Under the pieces are notes generated by a model. The model searched no databases. It worked only from the letters and a program-made list of their open reading frames with translations, and was not told where the DNA came from. A stretch of 13,329 nucleotides of DNA from DATGHS01 sp035307785 (GTDB taxonomy: Bacteria; Planctomycetota; Planctomycetia; Gemmatales; Gemmataceae). Positions 6,720 through 13,329 of this stretch are shown here, one piece after another. Position numbers and translations under genes: made by a program. The stretch covers positions 1-13,329 of the forward strand of contig DATGHS010000340.1 of assembly GCA_035307785.1 (NCBI GenBank), given 5' to 3'. Numbering within the stretch: position 1 is the first letter of the stretch; each line of letters starts with the position of its first letter.

Positions 6720-7727
6720 CTAGGTTGGCCGCGCTGCGAAGCCGACCAGGAATTGGCGCAATCCCAGCGCCGCCCAGCGCGCGGTTTGATTATCGCGGTC
6801 AAAGCTCGGATTCACTTCCACCAGTTCCAGGCTTTTCACGCGGGGATCCTGCCCGGCAAGTTCCGCAATCATCGGCCAGACAGTGCCGGGCAAGCCCGAA
6901 GGATTGGGGGCGCTGACGCCCGGCACATCGGCTTCGCGGAAGGCATCGGCATCCACGGTGACCATCACGGCCCCGCCGCCACTGCCGAGTTCATCCAACT
7001 CAGCCAGGAACAGGTCCCGGCACTCCAGGTCTTCGCGCCACCAATGAATGCGATGCAACAGCGGCTGAATGAATTCACAATGCGCCTTGGCGACCGCTTG
7101 CCGCTGAGCGCCGATCACGGCATATTGCCCCGGCGACAATTGCTGCTCGCGATGTTCAATGATTTGCCGAAACGGGCTCCCGCTATGCCCGCCCTTGGCA
7201 TAGGGCCGCACATCCAGGTGCGCATCGATGTTGAGGATGCCGCATTTGATGCCGGCGTTCACGTAGCCGAGGTAATGGCCGAAGGCAGATTCGTGGCCGC
7301 CGCCCAGGATGACGGGCACGGCTTTCAATTGCAGCAAGGCCTCGACCACCAGGCCAAGATATTCTTGCATCTGTTCCAGCGAGGTCTGGACGCGGATGTT
7401 GCCGAGGTCGAGTAACCGCACGGACGCCAAGTCGACCGGCTTGCGGCCGGCCCCGTCCCAACTGGTAAGGCGATACAGTTGCTGACGAATGGCCCGCGGC
7501 GCCGCCCCGGCGCCGGGCCGACCAAGGTTGCGGCGCACGCCTTCATCGCAAGGAAAGCCCAGCAGCACCGGTTGCCGTGCGCTGATCTTGCACGGCTTGC
7601 CGTCCCAGCGCTGGACCACATCACCCAGGCGCGGGTCGTCGTGGTCGGCGGAATGAAAGAACAACTCTTCTTCGGCCGGCTCAAGCGCCAACCACCACGC
7701 GTCCCGATTTGATGACCTTCCAGGCAT
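6720..7727 (-). CDS. hutG: Formimidoylglutamase (ureohydrolase/arginase fold)
   Basis: HutG hydrolyses N-formimidoyl-L-glutamate to glutamate and formamide, the last step of one histidine-degradation route. This 335-residue protein has the full dimetal site of the arginase/agmatinase superfamily: GGGHE with His145; NIDAHLD with Asp168, His170 and Asp172; and VDADAF with Asp259 and Asp261, followed by PGVSAPNPSG. The motifs alone would allow another ureohydrolase, but the overlap with hutI on the same strand makes the formimidoylglutamase assignment strong. The ATG at 7727 lies 47 nt inside the end of hutI and has no good ribosome binding site. A TTG at 7689-7691 (residue 13) would cut the overlap to about 11 nt and is a real alternative; either way translational coupling is likely. 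The gene ends 10 nt from the large inverted repeat, convergent with the secreted-protein gene. Confidence 0.9.
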   Translation of the reverse strand: MPGRSSNRDAWWLALEPAEEELFFHSADHDDPRLGDVVQRWDGKPCKISARQPVLLGFPCDEGVRRNLGRPGAGAAPRAIRQQLYRLTSWDGAGRKPVDLASVRLLDLGNIRVQTSLEQMQEYLGLVVEALLQLKAVPVILGGGHESAFGHYLGYVNAGIKCGILNIDAHLDVRPYAKGGHSGSPFRQIIEHREQQLSPGQYAVIGAQRQAVAKAHCEFIQPLLHRIHWWREDLECRDLFLAELDELGSGGGAVMVTVDADAFREADVPGVSAPNPSGLPGTVWPMIAELAGQDPRVKSLELVEVNPSFDRDNQTARWAALGLRQFLVGFAARPT

Positions 7728-8925
7728 GGTTCACACCGAAATGATACGGGAGATACGAATAGCTGGGTGCGTCGAAAATCACCAGGTCGGCCTGCTTGCC
7801 GGGCTCGATCGAACCGATCCGCTCGCTGCGGCCAAGGGCCGCGGCGGCATTCAGCGTCGTGGCCGCGATCACTTCTGCCGGCAGCATTTTCATCTGCGTG
7901 CAGGCGATTGTGCCCATGAGCGGCAAATTCTCGCTCATGCAACTGCCGGGGTTGCAATCGGTGGCCAGGGCGACCGGCAGCCCGCGGTCAATCAGCTTCC
8001 GAGCCGGGGCGTAATGCAGTCCTAACGAAAACGCGGTGCCGGGCAAGAGCGTGGCCACGGTACCGGCTTCGTTCAAGGCTTCGATGCCGGCATCGGTGAC
8101 GTGCAACAGATGATCGGCCGAAACGGCGCCGAGGCGCGCCGCGAGTTCGGCCCCACCGAGCGGCGTGAACTCGTCCGCATGGATCTTGAGTTTGAGGCCA
8201 TGATCCTTTGCGGTTCCGAGAATGCGCTCCGATTCCGCCACGCTGAAGACGCCTTGCTCGCAAAAGACATCGCAGAATTCCGCGAGGCCCTCAGCAGCGA
8301 CCGTCGGAATCATTTCATGGCAAAGCAAGCGCACATATTCATCGCGATTGTGGCGATACTCCGGCGGTATTTCATGGGCGCCCATCAATGTCGGTGCCAA
8401 TTCGCAGGGCTGGGTCTGGTTCAGTTCAGCAATTACACGCAGACATTTCAATTCGTCAATGGGCGTCAAACCATAGCCGCTCTTCACCTCGACCGTGGTG
8501 ATGCCGAATGCCAGCATGCGCTGCAAGCGCCGGCTTGCTTGTTCCTTCAACTCCGCGGCCGACGCCTGCCGGACGTGACGCACCGTCGAGTTGATGCCAC
8601 CGCCCTTGGCCGCGATCTCCTGGTAGCTCATGCCTTGCAAGCGCTGTTCAAACTCATCAGCGCGATGGCCGGCAAAAATTAGGTGGGTGTGGCTATCGAC
8701 GAGGCCAGGCAGCACGATCTTGCCGCTGGCATCGATGACGCGCGAGCCATCGGGCAGACTCGGAAGGCGCGATGTAGGCCCGGTCCAAATGATGTTGTCG
8801 TCTTCCATCACAACCGCGCCGTCTTCGATGACAGCCAGATCCCGCATCGCATGCCCGCGCTTGAGCCGCTCGCCACTTTGCGAGACGCAGACGACCTGAT
8901 TCGCGTGGATGATTGCGAGGGACAT
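7681..8925 (-). CDS. hutI: Imidazolonepropionase
   Basis: HutI opens the ring of 4-imidazolone-5-propanoate to give N-formimidoyl-L-glutamate, the substrate of the adjacent HutG. It is a 414-residue amidohydrolase-superfamily protein of normal length. Visible residues are: metal-binding H79-x-H81 in DSHTHLIFAG; KSGYGL (148-153); metal ligand His249 in KIHADE with Glu252; His272 in ADHLLH; and Asp323 in ATDCNPGSC. The C-terminus has the usual amidohydrolase barrel-to-sandwich return (GSIEPGKQADLVIFDAPSY). The start ATG at 8923-8925 directly precedes the small beta-sandwich domain; no strong ribosome binding site is visible. A candidate promoter lies about 35 nt upstream. hutH and hutU are not in the window, so the earlier steps are encoded elsewhere. 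Confidence 0.96.
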   Translation of the reverse strand: MSLAIIHANQVVCVSQSGERLKRGHAMRDLAVIEDGAVVMEDDNIIWTGPTSRLPSLPDGSRVIDASGKIVLPGLVDSHTHLIFAGHRADEFEQRLQGMSYQEIAAKGGGINSTVRHVRQASAAELKEQASRRLQRMLAFGITTVEVKSGYGLTPIDELKCLRVIAELNQTQPCELAPTLMGAHEIPPEYRHNRDEYVRLLCHEMIPTVAAEGLAEFCDVFCEQGVFSVAESERILGTAKDHGLKLKIHADEFTPLGGAELAARLGAVSADHLLHVTDAGIEALNEAGTVATLLPGTAFSLGLHYAPARKLIDRGLPVALATDCNPGSCMSENLPLMGTIACTQMKMLPAEVIAATTLNAAAALGRSERIGSIEPGKQADLVIFDAPSYSYLPYHFGVNHAWKVIKSGRVVVGA

Positions 8926-8959
8926 GGCAACGCCCGCTTGGCTCGACGGATGGAGCTTT

Positions 8960-8988
8960 TTTATCGCGTTTCACAATCGTGTTGCGAA
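8960..8988 (-). promoter_or_regulatory. Candidate sigma-70-like promoter for hutI-hutG
   Basis: Read on the minus strand: TTCGCA (8988-8983), 17-nt spacer, GATAAA (8965-8960), each matching the consensus at 4 of 6 positions. Transcription would start near 8953, giving a leader of about 27 nt before hutI. The same -35 hexamer and spacing occur upstream of the membrane/TPR gene. Pattern-based only. Confidence 0.35.
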
Positions 8989-9006
8989 CCGGCATGGCCG
9001 TAGGCC

Positions 9007-9065
9007 GTAGCCGCAGGCTTCAGCCTGCGTGTTGGGCTCCCGCGCAGGCCGAAGCCTGCGGCTAC
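9007..9065. repeat. 23-bp intergenic hairpin upstream of hutI
   Basis: The arms at 9007-9029 and 9043-9065 pair over 23 positions with a single mismatch, around a 13-nt loop. The core of the left arm contains the inner palindrome GGCTTCAGCC. It lies in the 211-nt gap between hutI and the metallopeptidase gene, just outside the candidate hutI promoter. No ORF is inside. The one-base difference between arms suggests it is slightly older than the perfect hairpin at 5879. Likely a dispersed intergenic repeat. Confidence 0.8.
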
Positions 9066-9070
9066 AGCCA

Positions 9071-9088
9071 AAAAAGCCGGTGCTTTTT
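9071..9088 (-). terminator. Candidate terminator after the metallopeptidase gene
   Basis: AAAAAGC (9071-9077) pairs with GCTTTTT (9082-9088) around a 4-nt loop. Read on the minus strand the hairpin ends in a run of six T's, about 50 nt past the 9137 stop. The stem is short and A/T-rich, so its strength is uncertain; by symmetry it could act in both directions. Confidence 0.35.
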
Positions 9089-9136
9089 CCCCTCACCCCT
9101 CACATGTGACACGGACCGCCGCGCTCTCGCACGCAG

Positions 9137-9934
9137 TCACTTTTGTATCGGTTTATCGCCCCAGACCTCTTTCATAAGTGCATATCCACCTGGATCGTGT
9201 TTGCGCAGGTCTTTGGCGGTGTGAGGATATGTGCAATTGCGGCCGAGATAAGCGACGGATAGCTCTGCAAAATACTCCTTATGATTAGTCCGGGCATACG
9301 CAGGCATCTTTGTGTTCCAGACCAGCCCATTCGGACCGATCGTCGTTCTCTCGACTTCATCGTAGAGCCTGCTCTTCTTTGCCGATTCATACGATGCTTT
9401 GACCGTTTTGTCATCGAAACCCAAAACCCGGTCATGGTACGCATGGGCCAGTTCATGCATTAACCAGAAGGGATAAGACTTGTCGGTGGAATCATTGTAA
9501 GGAGGGAGCAAAAAGGCAAAGACCGGCACCTCGATGCCGCCATCCTTTTCCGGAATCAGTCGGGCGTCCTTTGTACCGATCGGGATGTAACACGCGGCAT
9601 TGGCTAGTTTCCAGTCCTCACTCGAGGCATAGAACTGGTTTTTCCATTCCACCCAAAAATGAATTTTCTGCAGGCGCTTGCAACAGTTCTTGGGAATTAC
9701 CTTGAGCGCATCACCCAATCGGTCTTCGAGCGTATCGAGTGCGATGTTGACCTTTTCTTTTCCCTGCGCGTCAACATCTTTGCTGACGTGGACATAGTAA
9801 CCGTGTACTTCATAGGTCGTGTAGCGCTCCTTGAACGGCACTTCGGCCTGCTTGGCCGGCGGTTGCGCTGCGCCGGGAACAGCGATGATGAAAGCGACGG
9901 GAATGGCCAGTGGTAAAGGCAGATTACGAGCCAT
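9137..9934 (-). CDS. Secreted zinc metallopeptidase, lethal-factor/PPEP-like (M34-type)
   Basis: A 265-residue exported protein with a signal peptide (hydrophobic residues about 5-20, then GAA before QPP; cleavage near 23). Its catalytic core is HELAH (His160, Glu161, His164), the HExxH zinc motif, in FWLMHELAHAYHDRVLG. About 50 residues later comes YARTNHKEYFAEL. From memory this lines up with YGRTNEAEFFAEA of anthrax lethal factor, where the Tyr (Y728) is catalytic and the Glu seven residues on (E735) is the third zinc ligand. Here these would be Tyr213 and Glu220. The Clostridioides Pro-Pro endopeptidase PPEP-1 uses the same Tyr-to-Glu spacing. I therefore infer an M34-like gluzincin peptidase acting outside the cytoplasm; the substrate is unknown. 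Start ATG 9932-9934 has GAGG 5 nt upstream and a candidate promoter behind it. Cys84, Cys85 and Cys115 in the mature chain might form disulfides. No toxin partner gene is nearby. Confidence 0.82.
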   Translation of the reverse strand: MARNLPLPLAIPVAFIIAVPGAAQPPAKQAEVPFKERYTTYEVHGYYVHVSKDVDAQGKEKVNIALDTLEDRLGDALKVIPKNCCKRLQKIHFWVEWKNQFYASSEDWKLANAACYIPIGTKDARLIPEKDGGIEVPVFAFLLPPYNDSTDKSYPFWLMHELAHAYHDRVLGFDDKTVKASYESAKKSRLYDEVERTTIGPNGLVWNTKMPAYARTNHKEYFAELSVAYLGRNCTYPHTAKDLRKHDPGGYALMKEVWGDKPIQK

Positions 9935-9970
9935 ACGGGCCTCGAATCCGTTGGAAGCGGAACGCTAGCA

Positions 9971-9999
9971 ATTCTCCACAGCTTGGCGACACCCGTCAA
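9971..9999 (-). promoter_or_regulatory. Candidate promoter for the metallopeptidase gene
   Basis: On the minus strand: TTGACG (9999-9994, 5 of 6 consensus positions), a 17-nt spacer, then GAGAAT (9976-9971, 4 of 6). Transcription would start near 9964, leaving about a 30-nt leader before ATG 9934. Pattern-based only. Confidence 0.35.
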
Positions 10000-10331
10000 G
10001 GGTGGTTGCCCGATGCTCTATACCGAGAGACGGCTTCTTTCGCACATCGACTTGACCTTCCCCAAAGGGATCGTATGTTTCGGCGGTCAACATGCGCTGC
10101 CGGCGAGGCAGCGCGCCCAAACGATGCGCCCCTGCGAGCGCACAAAAGTTAGGAACCGCCATGAGTACCGCCCCACGCACCACTCAACGCCCCGCGCGCC
10201 GCCCCGCTCAGCGCATTTTTAGCTCAAATTGTGCGAAGGCATCGTCCGCACGGCCCGAACAGTCAACCCGCCAACGACTTGCGTCTTTCCAAATTAGCGC
10301 GCTCGCGCGCACCTTGAGCGGATTTGAGCGG

Positions 10332-10360
10332 TTCGCAATCCTTCCCGTCTGCCGTATAAA
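10332..10360 (+). promoter_or_regulatory. Candidate promoter for the membrane/TPR gene
   Basis: TTCGCA (10332-10337), a 17-nt spacer and TATAAA (10355-10360, 5 of 6 consensus positions) precede the ATG at 10419 by about 58 nt. If real, it supports the 10419 start over the upstream ATG at 10161, which would lie outside this transcript. It repeats the TTCGCA-17 arrangement seen before hutI. Confidence 0.4.
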
Positions 10361-10418
10361 TAAATGGTGGCTCCCGTGCCCACCCCGTAACGCTCCGTTC
10401 TCTCTGGAACTCACGAAT

Positions 10419-12908
10419 ATGCGCTGGCTCTACGCCGAGTACATGCTGAAGGGCGTCTTCTTCGGGCTTCTGGTCTTCGTGGCCCTGCAGCAGCCCGATT
10501 GGCGGCAGACCGGCATGGTGGGCGCGTGCCTGGGTATCGGGCTGGGGGCTGGGTTGTTGATCGCGGCGGTCTCGTGGCTCATGCGCGGCATCCGCGTCGG
10601 CGGCAAAATTCTGTCGCTGATTCTGTTCCTGATTCTGGAAAGCCCCACGCTGGTTTATCTCGGCGTGATCGGCGGCATGGCGGCGGGCGTCTGGATGCTC
10701 ATTCATCCGTTGCCGGAAGATACGGAAGCGAAGACTCGGCTCATCCGCGCGCTGGTCTACCTGGCCGGCGGCGGCGGCGTGCTCGGTTTCGCCATCGGCG
10801 AGCTGCGCAGCATCGGCGCACGCATGTGGCGGCTCGGCGTCGCACTTGGCGGGGCCACGATTATCGTGGCCGGGGCGCTCTGGTGCCTGGAAAACCCCGA
10901 AAAGCTCGGCGCGCAGCCGATTGCCAACCCCCAACTGCTGGGCATTCACATTCTGCTCGGCCTGCCGTTCTTCTACCTGCTCACGTTCACCGGCATGGCC
11001 GAGGAATCGGAAGCGGAAATCGGCCTGCTTTGCGCCGGCCTGGCGGTCGGGTTCTACCTCGTTACACTGGGGCCGAGCGGGCAGGGCGTTCCGATGCTCA
11101 CGGGGCTGGCGCTGCTGGCGCCGATTGCGCTTTTCGGTGTCTACACCTGGTACATCATGCCGGGGTTGCGCATTTTCAAGCACACCCTGCGCGGCTTTAG
11201 CTACTTCCAGATGGGCCGCATTCGCCATGCTTTGCGTTCTTTCCGCCGGGCCCTCGCACTGGATCCGACGAACCAAATGGCCCTCGACGGTCTGGCCCGC
11301 GTCCACAGCGGCATCGATCCCAAGCAACTGGCTAATGACCCCGAGACATTGGCGCTGCTCGATTTGGATTTGTGCCTGAATCGAGCCGGAAATCTGCTCT
11401 TCCGACAGCACATCAGCCGCGGCCAGCTGGACGAAGTTCACAATCTGCTCGATCTCGTGGTCACGCAACAGCCGAACCGGACCGCCGAAGGCGAATACTG
11501 GCGGATCGTGGCCGCGATGCGCGACCACAAGATCGATGAAGCCGCGCCGCGGCTCGAAAAGCTGCTCGATCCTTCGGCCTGGTCGGCGGCCGACGTGCCT
11601 TCACGAAGTTCAATTCTTCTGCCGGCCTGGCAGATCGCGCTGCTGCGCTCGCAAGAGTTGGCGAATCGCGTTGGCCGGCAGCAACTCGCCCTTCCTGGCC
11701 GGCGGATGGAAGCAATTGCGGCCGTGGAACGCGAACTGGCCCAGGCGAAAGACAATGCCGATGCCTGGGAGTTGAAGCGAATCCTGTACGAGGGGGTGAC
11801 CGAGACTGATTTTTACGAGCGCCCGCCCACGCCGGAAGAGTTTGATGCCGGCTATGCTCGCGAAATCGGCCAGGCGCGCCTGCGCGACCCGGGCCAATGG
11901 CGGCGCGGCCTCGAATACCTGCGCATGGCCGCCGGCGCGCGGCCTGAGCATGCGCCGAGCATCTATCAGCAGGTCGCCCAGGTATACGAGCAGGCCGGCG
12001 AGCAGGGGAATGCCCGCAAGGCGAATGAGTACATCAAGACGCTGGGCCAGGAATTCGGCCCCAAGAATTTCAACCCCGAAGAGAGGGCGATTTACTTCGG
12101 CACCATCAAGCGTTTGGCGGAGGAAGCCGCGGCTAAGGGCGACGCGCGCGGCGCGATCGCCAACCTCACGATTTATGCCGACTACGAGCGGGCCGGGCTG
12201 GAAACGCTTCGGCAGTTGGCCCAAATGCACGAGCAGCTGAAAGAGGTGGTGCCCGCGTTGCAATTCACCGATCGCGGTCTGGTCTACAATCCGGCCGACC
12301 GCGACTTGCTGGCGCGCAAAGATCGCTACTACTATTCGCTCATGCCGGAAGAAGTGCAGCGCTTGCCAGATAAAGTCCGCGACAGTCTCGACTTCGACTA
12401 TTGCCGGAACAAAGCCAGGCAGATCATGGCGAATCGCAATGCGGATCTCGACAGCGTGGAATGGGCCGAGCATCTGGCAGCGCTCGCTCATGCATTGCGA
12501 CCCCGGCTCATCGAGCCGCAGTTCCTGCTGGCGCGCACAAAACTTTGGCGAGGCGAGCGTGAAGAAGCGCTGAAGATTCTCGAAGATTTGCATGAAAAGA
12601 AGCCGGAGAAATTCGAGAGCAGCGAGGAAGAAGATGCTTGGTTTCGCGTCAACCAGCTGTTGGGCGATTTGTACCTGAACGAATTCAGCCGGCCAGATCT
12701 CGCGGTGCCCTGCTATCTGGAATTTCGCAATAGCTCCAAAAGCGGGGCAGACACGTCGTACAAACTGGGCCAGGCGTTTGAGAATCTAGGTGATCCGGCG
12801 AAGGCGGTCCAGTTCTACGAGCACGTTACAAGCTTCCCAGAGCACCCACGTTACTATGAGGCGCAGGAAGCACTAAGGAGGGTAAAGTCTGACGCTTCTG
12901 CCAGTTAG
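10419..12908 (+). CDS. Multi-pass membrane protein with TPR-rich C-terminal region
   Basis: An 829-residue protein with two halves. Residues about 8-250 hold roughly eight hydrophobic, Gly-rich helices (near 8-23, 32-55, 63-97, 110-126, 137-156, 173-191, 200-218 and 226-247). From about 259 it becomes soluble and helical. The first repeat is a good TPR match (YFQMGRIRHALRSFRRALALDP, about 262-283), and the last 100 residues contain another TPR-like pair (YKLGQAFENLGDPAKAVQFYEHV). The middle (about 310-720) is divergent helical repeat. No enzymatic motif is seen, so a scaffold or protein-interaction role at the inner membrane is inferred, with the TPR part probably cytoplasmic. ATG 10419 is chosen because the first membrane helix begins there and a promoter-like site lies upstream; its ribosome binding site is poor (GGAA). 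The in-frame ATG at 10161, with a better site, would add 86 basic, low-complexity residues. Confidence 0.82.
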   Translation: MRWLYAEYMLKGVFFGLLVFVALQQPDWRQTGMVGACLGIGLGAGLLIAAVSWLMRGIRVGGKILSLILFLILESPTLVYLGVIGGMAAGVWMLIHPLPEDTEAKTRLIRALVYLAGGGGVLGFAIGELRSIGARMWRLGVALGGATIIVAGALWCLENPEKLGAQPIANPQLLGIHILLGLPFFYLLTFTGMAEESEAEIGLLCAGLAVGFYLVTLGPSGQGVPMLTGLALLAPIALFGVYTWYIMPGLRIFKHTLRGFSYFQMGRIRHALRSFRRALALDPTNQMALDGLARVHSGIDPKQLANDPETLALLDLDLCLNRAGNLLFRQHISRGQLDEVHNLLDLVVTQQPNRTAEGEYWRIVAAMRDHKIDEAAPRLEKLLDPSAWSAADVPSRSSILLPAWQIALLRSQELANRVGRQQLALPGRRMEAIAAVERELAQAKDNADAWELKRILYEGVTETDFYERPPTPEEFDAGYAREIGQARLRDPGQWRRGLEYLRMAAGARPEHAPSIYQQVAQVYEQAGEQGNARKANEYIKTLGQEFGPKNFNPEERAIYFGTIKRLAEEAAAKGDARGAIANLTIYADYERAGLETLRQLAQMHEQLKEVVPALQFTDRGLVYNPADRDLLARKDRYYYSLMPEEVQRLPDKVRDSLDFDYCRNKARQIMANRNADLDSVEWAEHLAALAHALRPRLIEPQFLLARTKLWRGEREEALKILEDLHEKKPEKFESSEEEDAWFRVNQLLGDLYLNEFSRPDLAVPCYLEFRNSSKSGADTSYKLGQAFENLGDPAKAVQFYEHVTSFPEHPRYYEAQEALRRVKSDASAS

Positions 12909-13121
12909 CGGCGCTTGGCAGAACCGTCTGCGGAAGAATGAAATCGATACCTTTCCCTCAAACATTGGTTTAATACATTGCCAACGGCGGGCGAGCAGCA
13001 GGTTCGCCGCTGAGGTTGATTCGGGTTTCAAGGGCTAATCGACTCGCCCTTCCTGATTCCCAGCGAGGTTCCGGCAGTGTGCCGGGCCCGGAAGTTTTGA
13101 GCCGTTTTCCAGGGAGATGAC

Positions 13122-13329
13122 ATGTTGCGGAAGATCATCGGAACGACGGTTGTCGCCCTTCTCTTCGTAAGCTTCGCGTTTGCGGATGAGATTCGGGCCG
13201 TGATTACAGAAGTCAAAGACGGCAAGGTGACGTTTGCCAAGTTGGAAGGCAAGGGCAAGGACGCGAAGAAGGGAGAATCGCAAACGCTGCCGGTCGCCGA
13301 CGACGTTAAGGTCGTAAAGGGCATGTTCA
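13122..13329 (+). CDS. Small secreted protein of unknown function, 3' end missing
   Basis: The frame starts at ATG 13122 and is still open at the window edge (69 codons seen). AGGGAG (13111-13116) sits 5 nt upstream, a good ribosome binding site. A competing ATG at 13117 is in another frame and overlaps this site. The N-terminus is a clear signal peptide (MLRKIIG, hydrophobic to about residue 18, FAFA before DE), so the product is exported. The mature part is Lys-rich with a beta-like pattern (IRAVITEVKDGKVTFAKLEGKG, then charged KDAKKGESQTL). I do not recognise a family. It lies 213 nt after the membrane/TPR gene on the same strand; the gap holds a small hairpin at 13071-13085 (CCGGCA / TGCCGG) that could separate the two transcripts. 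Confidence 0.8.
   Translation, partial: MLRKIIGTTVVALLFVSFAFADEIRAVITEVKDGKVTFAKLEGKGKDAKKGESQTLPVADDVKVVKGMF

Larger units (their letters stand above)
9935..10418. other. 484-nt divergent gap with possible leader signals
   Basis: This region separates the divergent peptidase and membrane/TPR genes. It holds candidate promoters for both (separate entries), an 8-bp perfect hairpin at 10094-10114 (GCGCTGCC / GGCAGCGC, loop GGCGA), and a weaker promoter-like pair TTGACC (10052-10057), 16 nt, TATGTT (10074-10079) on the plus strand. An ATG at 10161 has a strong ribosome binding site (AGGAA at 10151-10155) and opens a basic stretch starting MSTAPRTTQRPARRPAQR. This stays in frame with the downstream membrane protein, so the true start of that protein is not settled. 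Confidence 0.55.

Noticed and set aside
9100..9109. TCACATGTGA palindrome as a regulator site
   Set aside because: A 10-bp perfect palindrome alone, between gene ends and not near a promoter, is too short to call an operator.
10263..11528. 421-residue minus-strand open frame
   Set aside because: Antisense shadow of the membrane/TPR gene; the product is Gln/Ala/His/Arg-rich without a recognisable fold.
11610..12593. 327-residue minus-strand open frame
   Set aside because: Antisense shadow of the TPR region; no motif or start signal supports it.

Overview
The window (about 13.3 kb, GC-rich with GC-rich third codon positions) looks like a chromosomal segment of a planctomycete-type bacterium. 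This rests on gene style only: small secreted proteins of unknown function, a multi-pass membrane protein with a TPR tail, a shorter-type IlvD, and bulky intergenic hairpins. No rRNA or other phylogenetic marker is present, so the assignment is an inference. I see no tRNA, rRNA, CRISPR array, transposase, integrase or phage gene.

Layout. Positions 1-3656 are read on the plus strand: the 3' part of a gamma-glutamyltranspeptidase-family gene (ggt), a short-chain dehydrogenase/reductase, and purD (purine synthesis). Positions 3597-5800 are on the minus strand: ilvD (branched-chain amino acid synthesis), preceded at its 3' side by a gene-poor stretch that may hold a small zinc-ribbon ORF. At 6077-6649 (plus) lies a secreted protein of unknown function. 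At 6720-8925 (minus) hutI and hutG overlap as a two-gene histidine-degradation unit. At 9137-9934 (minus) lies a secreted zinc metallopeptidase whose active-site motifs resemble the anthrax lethal factor / Pro-Pro endopeptidase family (M34). At 10419-12908 (plus) lies a large membrane/TPR protein, and at 13122 a secreted protein begins and runs off the window.

How the genes work together. Only hutI-hutG form a clear functional pair, catalysing the last two steps from imidazolonepropionate to glutamate. The rest looks like independent housekeeping genes and envelope or secreted genes with frequent strand switches. Almost every gap carries an inverted repeat. Three are large (59-62 nt): a 29-bp perfect-arm hairpin at 5879-5937, a nested double palindrome at 6649-6710 and a 23-bp hairpin at 9007-9065. 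They look like dispersed intergenic repeats that may also act as transcript ends.

I see no convincing new multi-gene defence or mobile system. The items most worth following up are the M34-like peptidase, the intergenic hairpins, the possible zinc-ribbon ORF after ilvD, and the uncertain start and role of the membrane/TPR protein.
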